Assembly: GCF_014839805.1 (NCBI RefSeq)
Contig: NC_051134.1
Location: 13,795,170-13,859,169 of the forward strand
DNA from: Manduca sexta
Taxonomy: Eukaryota; Arthropoda; Insecta; Lepidoptera; Sphingidae
DNA length: 64,000 bases
Direction of reading: 5' to 3'
Numbering within the stretch: position 1 is the stretch's first letter; each line of letters begins with the position of its first letter. Below the pieces are notes generated by a model. The model did not search any database, was not told where the DNA came from, and saw only the letters and a program-made list of their open reading frames with translations. This document shows positions 39,421 through 51,523 of this stretch, piece by piece. A program made the translations under genes and the position numbers.

Positions 39421-40756
39421 TTTTTAATTTAAGAGAATATACTATTAGTTCTTAGCCTACTCTATCTTAATCTGGCGGTACGCTATATTTTGTATCCACC
39501 CGGATAGCGACCACCGTACACAACGTGTTCAAACCTGTTATAGTGGTCCACGTAAGTTCACGTTCCGGGATCAGCATGATACACATGAAACCCGGAACCC
39601 GGATGAAAAAGACGAGCATAATTATGTCGTATGTCGAGTGGTAATCATCTTTCGTGAGTCAACATTCTATCTGAACCCCACTTCACTTACCATAACACCT
39701 TATGGTTCATCAGTTCTCAGTAGCTTCATTTTGCCGTACCCGAATTAAATATATCAACCCAATTCTTTAATAGCATTCGAAACAAATAATTTCTTTCGAT
39801 ACAAACCTTCATTGTTACTGTTTTTCATACCACCATAAATGAATTGCGTCCAAGATCAGCGTTGTCGAACATTAGATTTCCTTTTACACAACTCAATAAA
39901 ATAATGACCACTGTGGAAATCAGCAATTTATACATAAACCAATCAACATATTCGGGCCAAATAAAATTGATAGGTTTCACACACCTGGTAAATACGAAAA
40001 CAAAATAATTGCGCAGTTGAAAATGAGTTAATCACACGGCCAATTATTGTTACAACGTTGTTCTATAAGTACGTGGACATGACTTGAATATTTATTTAGA
40101 ATGGTTCTGTTGTACACTTGACTATATCTTCCGTATTACTAGTGTATAATGATGTCGCCTCAGCAAACAGTTCATTTATTGTAGATTATCTTGTCAATTT
40201 ATTTTTTAATAACTTTTTCTTTATGGAAGGTTTGACATTAGCTCTGGTTAGAATGCTTAAAATATTGTGAGTGTAAGCTGTATTTATAATATAAACATGT
40301 ATTACTATTTATGCTTTGCAGGAAATAGTATTTATATATGTATGAGTTTTGTATGTTTTAAATGTTATATTTTTTATTATTACGTTATGTTTTAAACCTA
40401 TATGAAACTCATTTTTTAAACCGTCTGCTTCGAATAAAACAAATTAGCAAAACCAAAATAATATTCGAAGATAAAAATTTCATCTTGACGCAGTAAATTC
40501 AATTTCCATACGAAATTACAATTTTCATGTGAAACTGTGGTTCTTAGCGAATTATTCGAGCCAGTGGAGCGACGATTTCCTATTTATGCCTCTTTGCCAT
40601 TGTGCCTTTATTTGTATCAAGGTAGCAAGCGTAAAGAATCTGTGTGTTAGATAACTGTCCGACCTCGTGATGGTAAATATAACTGTTCATGTTAAGGATG
40701 ACGTACAAGTTCAATTTGTATAATGTATATTGAGAATTTTCAGTACATGGAGTTTT

Positions 40757-41117
40757 TATGAATAATAATAATATAAGCCCTGAATTATATACTGCACCAA
40801 TGCTGGACACCGGCCTCCTCTTCTACTGAGAGAGCCTAGGCCTTAGTCCATCACGGTGGCCTAGTGCCCATTGGTAGACTTCACACATCCTCAAAATGTC
40901 TATAGAGAACTGCTGAGGTAAAGTCTTGCCTTTGCAGGTTTCCTCACGATGTTTTCCGTCAGCATTAAAGCAAGCGATCATTCACAAAGACTATACTATA
41001 TACTTATACATACATAATTTTAAAAAAGTCAGGTGTGTGCCCCCTGGGATTGGAACCTGTGAACATTCGTCTCAGCAGTCTGTTCCACACCCAAACAGGC
41101 TATTGCCGCTGGACTTT
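40757..41117 (-). mobile_element. tRNA-derived SINE of a second family
   Basis: On the minus strand a B-box-like GGTTCCAATCC (41047-41057) lies near the head. The body includes ACCGTGATGGACTAAGGCC and GAGGAGGCCGGTGTCCAGC, with a TAT-repeat tail (plus-strand ATAATAATAAT near 40762). This resembles a widespread lepidopteran repeat ending '...CAGCATTGG...TATTATTAT'. Open frames here are spurious. Confidence 0.6.
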
Positions 41118-41119
41118 TT

Positions 41120-44100
41120 AATGAAGTTTAATGACTCTATATTAATATCTATATTATTAACAATGCATTAAGAAGTATACGAAAGTCACTTTAAAACAAA
41201 TAATTAAGTATATTTATTTTTACAGACTAGATCTAAAGATTCAATGCTGCTCGGTGAAATAAAAAACAAAACTGTAGTCTACTGAAGCCATTGATTGATA
41301 TTCTACCGACAGATATAAAAAAAAATAAGAATTATTGCCCCCATAAGGGAAAAGGACATTGCTATTTACTTTTGTATACGGAAAAAAAATTGTACTGCTT
41401 ACGAATGTGTATCAATGAAAAGAAAATAAGATATGCCAGTAAAGGCAGTAAAAATCACGCATGTTCGCAGTGTTCGTGGATATGTTTCGGGACACAATCA
41501 CACGAAGCGCAGGACACGAGACGTATGATCTCGCTACGTCTCCTCTTACACACTTTCATAACGTTTTCAAACGTATTTTACACTGTGATAGTGCTCAGTG
41601 CTTGGAAAATATATTTTTAATGCAATAGGTAAGTAATAATTATTTAAGGCAAAATTTCTACTGAAACTTCAGTTTCTGAAGTATGGTGGTTGTATTATTG
41701 AAAGTTTAAGAGTGACGATGACCGTGAGAACGTGGTGATAAGATTTTAGGATTTCTCAATGAATGTACGAAAAATAGTTAGAGTATTTATTCTATATCAG
41801 TGTTTGCAAGACAGTCACGTAGACGCGATGCTTATGTATCGTGAGGTGATGCACTTCAAGGACACCTCATTCTAAGTGAGAGTACCAGGATGTCATAAAT
41901 AATAAATATGTATGACGAGTTTATCACCTTATACACGTCTAGACATTTATTATGTACAATTATAAGTAGGTACGCTATAATATCTCCGCCTCGCAAGAAC
42001 AACGAGACGCAACAAAACATTAACATACATGCATTGTCACATCTTATGTAATGCAAAAAATATATCAGACAATATGAAATCGGGTAACATGTCGCCCACT
42101 TCCTACATTGCACAAACAGTGACAGTCTAGTTATTTACATATAGACCATCGCCGCGCACCACACGTTTTCTATTTTTCAATCGCGCCGTTCCGCCTTTCG
42201 ATACTTTCCTATAGTAATACATGTACTAAACTAGCGTAAGTAGACCTACTTTACCCCTCCTATTCATACTCCTGCAACGGTAATGAACCGTGGAGGAATT
42301 TAAAGTTGGGGCTCTTTGTTAAGTGGTTTCGCAAAGCGGAAGGCGCCTGGAGCCCGGACAATGGCCGGTCGGCGATCACCGCTACGTTCCCAGCTCATTA
42401 CGTATTTACTATTTAACTTCTATTAGTTTAGACTTCGTACTTTGTAGGATTAAATAAGTTTTTCATTAAACATGTACAGATGATAGTTTTTAGCGCTGAG
42501 GAGGTGTTAAACTCATTAATTTTTCTGTTAAATTTTTGCAACGATTTATTGCATTTGTGTCGCTTAAATGTCTGTTAAATAAATAAATTCTTTATGCTTG
42601 GTTTTTCCTTTGACAATTCTTATTTCTTCAATCTTAATTATTCGTTTTTTTTTTCAGATATTTTTTCAACAATTTTAACGTATTGCATACCACTAAATAG
42701 TTTTAATAGAAAATCGTTGGGAATATTTTAATAAATGAGAGATATGCATCAAAAGTCGTAAAAAAGATATAAAACGTTAAATGTGAATAACTACTGACAA
42801 GGTGTCAACACAAAGTATACATTTAATGATATTTATCTAGATGCAAATATAATGTATTCAGTTTAATTATAATATTGTTTTCTACAAAATATTCCTATCA
42901 TCCCACACTCCTAATCATTCATTTCTCATCACCAATATCACCATGTACAGGAATTGAGAAAATAGTTCAAAATTTCGAATATCGTAGCTTAAGACCCTTC
43001 CCCGAGCAAATGTCCTTGAGAAAATGAAATGATCCTTCCATATAATTACGGCTTATAATTAATGGCAGGAATATGCAATGATTTACGAACAATTAATTTC
43101 AGATCTTTATGAAAATTTTAACTACCAAATTGTTCTCCATAAAATTTTCTATGTAATAGTCTTGGTTGTAAATTAATATGTCGTGCACTTTAGGAGGAGA
43201 TGCACACAATCAACAATATTTGTTGCATTTTTATTATGAAATTAATGAAAAAATAATCACGTTATAAAAAATTTAAACAAACAAAAGTAAACATGATATA
43301 TTTTAGGAATATGGTATCATTTATTATTTCTATATGTATTATTAATTTCGAATAGACAGCTTCTGAAAATACAGTTAGCATGCCGCTTTACTAGCGGCAA
43401 CGCCTTAATCACCAGTAAGTACCAAGACTTTAACGCGTGATAAAAAACAAGGTTAGTCCCCATTCATTACATTTGCAAAACATACAATCATTTTGCGGAT
43501 ACAATTCAAATTCGGAGTCTAGACCTCTCGGTTCATAGCCAAAATGTCTATGCTTTGGACGCTGTCATTGGACAATCGACACACTATATCGAGATAGTGA
43601 CAAAATAGCCAAATGCTATTGCTAAAATTACTGCGTGTGTGCACAGGTGTTTCCACGTGTGCGTGTATCATACTTGCATTCCAGCCATATTGATCTTCTG
43701 AATAAAGGCCAGTTCTATGTCGTCAAAGTATTTGTGACAATGATGAATTACAAAACCAATTTCATAATAATACTATATTCAGTTTTCGCAATAGTTTTAA
43801 TTAAAACCATTATATATGATTTTGTTAGGTATTTTATAACGTGTAATTGAACAATATTGCGTAATATAGGAAAATCTAATATTGTTATTATAGTTTTAAC
43901 ACAGGCCTCTACTTCCGCTGAAGGATGCGTGCAAGGTTCGATTTCTTTTGCATCCTCATTTTAATTATTACTACGATTCAGTTCATTGCTAAAGCTATCA
44001 TGAATTCGCCATTAATCCTTATTTAATTTTTATCTATCAACACCAATTATTATCATTAAGATAAAATATTCGTTATAAGTAATAATAGCCTAATTTGCTG

Positions 44101-46054
44101 TTTTAGATCTTTTGTTTACAAGAGACTATATAAGCCGCGTTGTCCCTTTTTGACGCCAAGTAGCAATACGTAAGCGATGTTGCATTTAGTTTTAAATTTT
44201 ATGAAATTGCGAAAAATATTAGTTGCACGTTATTGCGTCAATCATGATTATAAATAGATAATAGAGAATTATTTATTTTTACTTCGTATATACAATCATC
44301 ACTATCAGCAGCAGGATGTCCACTGCTGAACGTAGGCTAAAAAAAGATTTAGAATAAAAATATGCATTCATAATATATGTTTATATCAACTTTTTTAATA
44401 ATATGTTCGCCAAAGTGCGTTCTTCTAACATAACATCTTTTCAAATAGAAAATTATTTTACAAATTAAAATATCCGTATTGCCAACTTCAAATATACCAA
44501 TAGAAAAATTTGCTTCACTCCGCAGTGTACGTGTGTGGATATTTTAAACGTGTTTAGATCTACTTAAGAAGGCAAGTGTGTGCGAGCTTCAATCTTCAGA
44601 CTTGGATTCGTATTTCGCAATCGTTTTGCAACTGAATGAATTAAACTAAATCGTAGTCAGTATTCAGTTAATTTTAATTAGTTGACCTTTACTCAATAGG
44701 ATATTTTTAGTATATAATTGTATCTCATTTTAATATTTTTTCTTCGTTACGTTACAAAGATTACAAATAAAATCATAGTGGTATAATCAGGTCATATTTT
44801 TAGACGCTAATAAGCTCCTAAATATGACCTCTATATGTATAAAATATGTGTAAAAGTATTTTTATCAATATAATATCTATTTTTAGTATTCCGTAGTATC
44901 AACACATCACAGTCGTTGCTTAATGTAAAATGCGTTGACCGTCGAATATCCATAATTTTGTAGTAAAAACGGTTAAAAACAAAATATATTATCGTATCTT
45001 TAAATGAAAATATTAACATATTCTATGAAAATTTTTAAAAATTACGTGTGAACGCGTATATTCGTTTAAAACATTATAATAATTATCGAGCAATAGACGA
45101 ATTTTTGAGTGCATCTCTTCAAGGCTGCTGATTGGTTTCCTCGCCCCATTCTTATATTAAGCTAGGTTCACAACAACTTGTAGTAATATTTCTTATTTGT
45201 AAATCGGATACATTATCATATAATTTATTACTGCATTGGAAATAAATAAAAGTCATAGTTTTCAAATTGTTTGGACAGTTTTGATAATATTTGTCCAGGT
45301 GCGATTTTTTTATTACATGAATTATAAGAATAAAGCGAAATTTTTTGCGTTATCATATTATAGAGTACAGAATTAATATGTTATAAGTAATTTGGCTTCT
45401 ATATTAAATTGATATTTATAAATATCCTTAAAACGCTGGACTTAAGAAATAAAACATTCATTTATTTATATGTTAGTAAATACATACTCGAAAAATAGTA
45501 AAATGTACCGGTAATGATATTTAATGATTATAAAGCAAACATGTTTAATATGCGGAACTGTATCTAACAGAAGTCATCGCATTAATTAAGTAAATTGTGA
45601 AATTCGTATAATCTGGACCTTTGCATAAAATTCTTTAGGCAGGCGAAACCATTATCTTCAGTATTCATATTTACAATACTGATGATAGTAATAGATTTAT
45701 ATATGGTCTTCAATACTATAACCTATATCTTATATATTTGCTTTGAAAAGTATCGGTCAAACCTGAACTAACATAGAAATTAGGAAAGTTTTTCTTATAA
45801 CTCTAAAAACCTTCCTAGATATCAGATTGTAAGCAACTTAAAAAGTCTGAAATGTGCGTGAAAATATTAATGGTGAATGCCTAAAATATACATGAAATAG
45901 TCAAAATATGCAACATTAATAACTGAAAAGAATCAAATTTTTACTAATTATACATACCAATATGTTAAAGCACAAAATATAACATCGCGCATTTGTAGAT
46001 GATGAAGATGAGGTGTCTAAAAGTGCAATCAGGACACTTATTTTTCGCCTGTAT
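41120..46054. other. Non-coding spacer
   Basis: A near-consensus donor AATAG|GTAAGTAAT (GT at 41629) ends a 109-codon open frame that I do not recognise. A short hairpin GCCGCT/AGCGGC lies at 43382-43398. Otherwise AT-rich. Confidence 0.45.
44300..44342. repeat. Short repeat fragment
   Basis: CATCACTATCAGCAGCAGG and TGTCCACTGCTGAACG resemble the 'TCATCAGC...CCACTGCTGGAC' end found on many lepidopteran repeats. Confidence 0.35.
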
Positions 46055-46215
46055 TCTATCCTATAATGTGATAGAGGCGACCTTATCGCCATATCGGTCA
46101 CAAATTTCAGAGTCCGTTCTGATACTGAGAAGTAAAACCGAATGTCACTTTATCCGACCCGATATTGGAAGTGGAGACCTCAGAACAGCATAGTACTGTG
46201 CACGCAATTTAACTA
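46055..46215 (-). mobile_element. Diverged fragment of the same tRNA-derived SINE
   Basis: Shares CGCCATATCGG, CACTTTATCCGACCCG and AACTACGCCACCGA with the copy at 61921-62187, in the same orientation. The B box is damaged (GATATTGGAAGTGG instead of GGATTCGAACCC on the plus strand). Confidence 0.6.
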
Positions 46216-46937
46216 CGCCACCGAAGCTGTTATATTATTCATATTAAATAAATTATCAATTTTTCGTTGTAATTTTAAATAATGTTCTCCCTTAATTGGA
46301 CAAGATCCGATATGCAAATATGCAAATGCATATAATTCGCTCTCTGCTTATATAACAATAATATCAAGCATTTGAATAGAAAATCATCTCATTGCTTTAG
46401 TAGCAGTGTCTGAAGCGAGAGCATCTACATATAATCGAATAACAGGTCAGGTAACAATACAACAATGTGAATTTTCGAAAAATATCTAAATTACTCTGTA
46501 TCAGACTATGTAATCTTTATGAAGATAGGCTCCGCTCCTATCCCATTATTGAATGGGGTATAACTGAATTGACCGTCTATCTATCCAAACGGGCAAAATA
46601 GTTTGTATAATATAACAAAAATATACTATTTGTATTGAAATTAATCTTTACTTAATTGGTAATTGTTTTATTCATTCCGATTGTAAACCAATGATTACCA
46701 ACAAAATACCGAGAATACCCTGGAGGCATCCGAGACGTCACACGCTAATTGTTTCTACAACTCCCAGTGTGCACCGGTCTTTATATTATGCAACTCGGTC
46801 ACTCGTCACTCGAACTGATCTCACAATATATGGCTATTATTAAAGGTAAATATAATGGCATTTAACTGTAGTCATAACAACGTCATGCTATTGCATTAAC
46901 AGAATAGTACCGCTGACATTTGTGACTTATTCACGTA

Positions 46938-47245
46938 CTAGCTTTTACTCGTGGCTTCACCCGCGTCAAAAAGTTTTCCAGGTTGAAAGTCCCGTTATAA
47001 ATTTTCTTAGGATTATATGGAGCTTATATTTTAAGTTAGACCTATGGAAATAAATCGTTGAAAACTGTATTCAATTCCATGCAGCTATTTTTTCGTGATA
47101 CGTGTACGAATATACAGACAGAAAAAAAATCTCAAAGCTGTTATTTTTGCTTCTGTTGCTCTTACGAAGACTCGCCATATAAGATTTTCTGCAATATCTA
47201 TAATATACAGACATCGGTGTGTAACAATTTTATTATATCTAAAGA
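46938..47245 (-). mobile_element. Short Helitron, minus strand
   Basis: On the minus strand it starts TC at 47245 after an A, continuing TTTAGATATAATAAAATTG, and ends AAAGCTAG with the following T at 46937. The plus-strand end CTAGCTTTTACTCGTGGC and the ACAGACAGAAA stretch near 47114 match dispersed lepidopteran Helitron copies. It is 308 bp and non-coding. Open frames at 47058-47358 are part of it or of its flank. Confidence 0.6.
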
Positions 47246-48826
47246 TTGGTCAATTGATTTCGATTCATGATCGCTCGCGCCTTTGTGTGAGTATAAAATT
47301 GATTGTAATTTCTCGTTACTTTTATACATTTGTATGGTTTAGTCTATTGACCATTTAGATTTCCAAACATTTTTAAATTGAAAGAAGGTAAGGTCAAATT
47401 GAGAAGTGTTTTTTAGAGTAGGTAAATATAATTGTAAAAGGTGTGTAATACAGCAAGTTCCAGATAAGCGATGTCATGAAAACCTTTGTGAAACGTAGAC
47501 TTTTTTTATCTAGCGTCACTGTGAATATATTATGGTATTTGAAGATGATGGTGGTTGTCATCATATTCCATTTCATCATCACCTACTTCAAACATTCACA
47601 TATTGTGACATAGCTAGGACGTTCCAATTACTTTGAGAACACAAAGCAATATCTCATACTAATAAGCTTATTTAGAAGCTTTAATTAATTATTTTGGTAC
47701 ATTTAATTTTATTGGTAGTTTTGCATAAAAACACGTTCCTAAATTGTTGAGTTATAATATCATTAAAACTTGAACATTAAATTTTTTGTCAGACGTCGAT
47801 TTTTTTGGAAACATGAGCTTATTTTAGTTCTATATATATTAAAATTATACTTTATAATTACCTACATAAAGCAAATAATAATCTAAAACAGTCTTAATTA
47901 ATAATAATATCATCTTCTTGTTTTTTTTATCCCGCCCAAATGGAAATTTATAGGTTTTATATCAGTTTTAAATTATGAAAATTGTTTTAAACCGAATAAA
48001 TAAATCGAACTTAACTGTGCCGCTGGATAATAAATTTAATATCAACACAGGATATCGCGCACTCAAATAAATAAAACCTCGTTTTTAAGTGTTTTAAATA
48101 ATAAAACTAGTTCACATTAGTACAAAAAGCGTAAGAGAATTTGCTTCTCATTAAAAACATATACGCGAACATATTTTAAATAATATATGTGGCTTTATTT
48201 CATCGACCTCTAACGTTAATTATAGTTAAAATATTTATTGGTTGCGCCGCGCCGTGGACAAAGAGAACCTACGCGGATGACTAATGGCAGTGAGCCTATT
48301 GAGCTTGTTACGGAATTAATTAGAATAGACGCCTGTATTCAATTCAAGTTACAAAATCGTAGTAATTTTTTATTGTCTCGTGGATTTAAAATAAATGTGT
48401 TACGGAGTTATTTGGAAGAGTCACGCAGTTCATTGCGTGTAGGTTGAAAACACATAACTGGTTAAGTTCTTTCTATTTGATGACGAATATGAATTCGTTG
48501 TGTAGTAATGCAAATATATAAATCAATGCATTCCCTAATCTAGTGATCAAATTAAACTAAATATTCAGTCAGATGGTGAATATGTACTACTACTACTTCT
48601 TATTTTATATTAAGAATCAATTACATTTCTTCTGGCTATTATTCCGACCTAGGAAAATCAGTATGGAATTAGAAGCTTCCTAATTTCACCAAAAATATTC
48701 TCCGAGCGCTGGACCAGACACTCTGGAGGTAGACACCACCGCGCTACTAGTTGTAGTATGTTGTTGTAGTTCCCTGCGTACCTCCTGCACCAGTCATCAG
48801 AACCAACTTGCATGGATCATGCGCAG
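47246..48826. other. Non-coding spacer up to the gap
   Basis: No SLC5 exons were found here on the minus strand, which matters for the fate of copy B. The last ~130 bases before the gap are less AT-rich but not recognisable. Confidence 0.45.
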
Positions 48827-49326
48827 NNNNNNNNNNNNNNNNNNNNNNNNNNNNNNNNNNNNNNNNNNNNNNNNNNNNNNNNNNNNNNNNNNNNNNNNNN
48901 NNNNNNNNNNNNNNNNNNNNNNNNNNNNNNNNNNNNNNNNNNNNNNNNNNNNNNNNNNNNNNNNNNNNNNNNNNNNNNNNNNNNNNNNNNNNNNNNNNNN
49001 NNNNNNNNNNNNNNNNNNNNNNNNNNNNNNNNNNNNNNNNNNNNNNNNNNNNNNNNNNNNNNNNNNNNNNNNNNNNNNNNNNNNNNNNNNNNNNNNNNNN
49101 NNNNNNNNNNNNNNNNNNNNNNNNNNNNNNNNNNNNNNNNNNNNNNNNNNNNNNNNNNNNNNNNNNNNNNNNNNNNNNNNNNNNNNNNNNNNNNNNNNNN
49201 NNNNNNNNNNNNNNNNNNNNNNNNNNNNNNNNNNNNNNNNNNNNNNNNNNNNNNNNNNNNNNNNNNNNNNNNNNNNNNNNNNNNNNNNNNNNNNNNNNNN
49301 NNNNNNNNNNNNNNNNNNNNNNNNNN
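48827..49326. other. Assembly gap (500 N)
   Basis: Exactly 500 undetermined bases, probably a placeholder length. It lies downstream of exon 3 of SLC5 copy B and could hide its remaining exons. Open frames reported across it are artefacts. Confidence 0.98.
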
Positions 49327-49738
49327 AATATAATAGAATGTGTGGATAATAGAAACTAGGAAGTACATATAAACGTAAAACAAAGGAATTCTACGATATG
49401 ATGTTTTATAGCATTTAAAAATTTATGAATATTATATCTTATACGATCTTTGATTATAAATGGTGTACATGGGTCTTAATTTTAAAAATAGCTCTCAGTA
49501 ACATGAGCAAAGTTCGCCCATGTGAATTGTTATGCATTTATTAGGCATTGAGAGTTTTCCGCATTTCTCTGGGAAATAAGTGTATAGTACATGCGTATAT
49601 TGTAAACGCTTACTATCTAACTGAGGTTAATGTTGATCACATACACCTCAGCATATTACGCTCTACCATGGGAACCGAAGGATGTAACATAATATAGAAT
49701 ATAAGCAATCTTATACCATAATATCGAATACTCTGTAC

Positions 49739-50675
49739 CTGTGTTTGGTTTACAGCATACAGCGATAAATAAGTAACCATTCCTCCTATTACTAGTGACC
49801 ACCACGTGTGACGTTCTGTCGGGTCTACACTGAAACTGAACAAAACAATATCTATTTAAACACTTTTTACTATAAATTAAATAAGTCATAAAAGCTAAAA
49901 GTATACTTACTTTAATAAATTAATCCTGCCTCTTTCGTTTGCTATGACAAATATTTCATCAAAACCTCCTACTTGTATTGAAGTAAATATAACAACGCAC
50001 AGCACAGCAATAAACATCAGGAAAGATTGCAAGAGGTCCGTGAACACAACCGCTTTCATTCCACCCAGAGTGGAATAGAATGTACAAACTAATCCAACGA
50101 CTAGAATAGAAATGAGTCGGTCCAGTCCAGTCACTGATTCTAGGACAATTGCTGGTGCGTACAACACTATCCCATTGTATAATAACATCTGTAAGGTATA
50201 CGTTAATGATGCCAAATATGCGGCCCAAATCGAAGTTCTAAATACTCATAGGTACTTGTCTTTTGAAGCCCGAAGAATACTGGTAAGTATAGTTTGCCGG
50301 CGATAGAGTGGCCAAACCATGCGATATGTTGACGACAAAAAATATTAAACCATAGTAATAATTTTCTGCTGATACTCCAAGCAGAGTAATAGCAGACAAG
50401 AAAGAAGCCATCAGAGACACGGCCACAGGCAATATTGATAAATTTCGATCAGCAAGCAAATATTCCTGAAAAGACAATCGTTTTATGTATTTGAAAATTT
50501 TAAACAAGTTCTAAATTCCAATATATTTTAATGAAATATCACTTTATCACATAAATACCTCATTTGTTTTCTGTTTGCCTCCACTAAAGCGGAAGTAGAG
50601 TCCAATTATTATAGAAGCTACCATGGTAGCTCCCATTATTATGTAGTCCCACACACCAAACACCGATTGCTCCAT
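49739..50675 (-). pseudogene. SLC5-family cotransporter, copy B (exons 1-3 only, frameshifted)
   Basis: Tandem paralogue of copy A, about 5.4 kb further along in the direction of transcription. Exon 1 is 50559-50675 (MEQSVFGVWDYIIMGATM..., 117 nt, same length as in A). Exon 2 is 49911-50465 (555 nt against 563 in A). Exon 3 is 49739-49829 (91 nt as in A; VDPTERHTWWSL). Splice sites are intact. Exon 2 has a 1-nt deletion after NISHGLAT (about 50295-50310) and a 7-nt deletion after LRFGPH (about 50213-50222). Together these eight bases put its end out of frame. No exons 4-9 are seen between 49739 and the N gap at 49326 or beyond it, so they may be in the gap or lost. Probably a pseudogene; an assembly error near the gap is the alternative. 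Confidence 0.8.
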
Positions 50676-51482
50676 TGCGAGTCTAAAAATACTATCACGA
50701 TTTAATCAAATTTACAGAGAAGTATTTAAAAAAAAAATGTAAAGTTATGAATTGAATCTGTTAGAAATTTTGGAAATAACCCGTTTATATTCTACAGTCT
50801 TTAAAAAGTTTCAAATTTTAGTCAATTTTTTTTTTCTATGTATTTCAGCAATCTGATTTTCATTATATTTTTGGCTACTTGGTCAACAATAATAAAATTA
50901 TATAAACTACCTACCGCAATTAAAATGGTAATTAACTAGTTTAAGCATATTTTTGAGGCTTCTGTTTCGAGAAGATTAAGACGGTTACCCAAAAATTCAA
51001 ATAAAAACAAGCAAATGTATAGCCAGATAACCAGCTATTTATATCTTGTTACTAAAGTAACAGATTGAAAATATCATTGCTTCCATCATGAATTTGCGTG
51101 TGCACTGCGGTTGATTAATCAATGAATGAAATTAACTCATTGCGCTACTTATGGCAATAAACATTATAGACAGCTTCAATTGCTGATAACATGACGACAA
51201 CGTTTGTCTTCACGAATTATATAAATACCTACAACATCTACAGACTGTGTTCTTAATAAATTAGATACATGTTGTTTGTTGTTCTTAAACCGAGCTGAAT
51301 CGCTCGATTCAATAGTTATCTTTTGACATAATTCTAATTAAATATAATTGCTCAGTTGAGTCCAAGTTCGCAGATTGCGGGTTCAATGTCGCAGTGTAAT
51401 TAGGTTACTAGTAATAAATAAAGATTATTTAACTTCAAGTTGAATAATAAATAAGGGTGCGTACACATCTAGCGAATTTGTA

Positions 51483-51523
51483 GCGAGCAGTACCTAAGTA
51501 GGGATTAATTAGTACTGCTCACA
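51483..51523. repeat. Short inverted repeat
   Basis: GCGAGCAGTAC and GTACTGCTCAC pair over ten bases around an 18-base loop, beside a GGGTGCGTACACATCTAGCG segment (51457) that resembles MITE ends. Probably the remains of one. Confidence 0.35.

Noticed and set aside
48808..49383. Long open frames of 173-188 codons
   Set aside because: They are almost wholly undetermined bases in the assembly gap.
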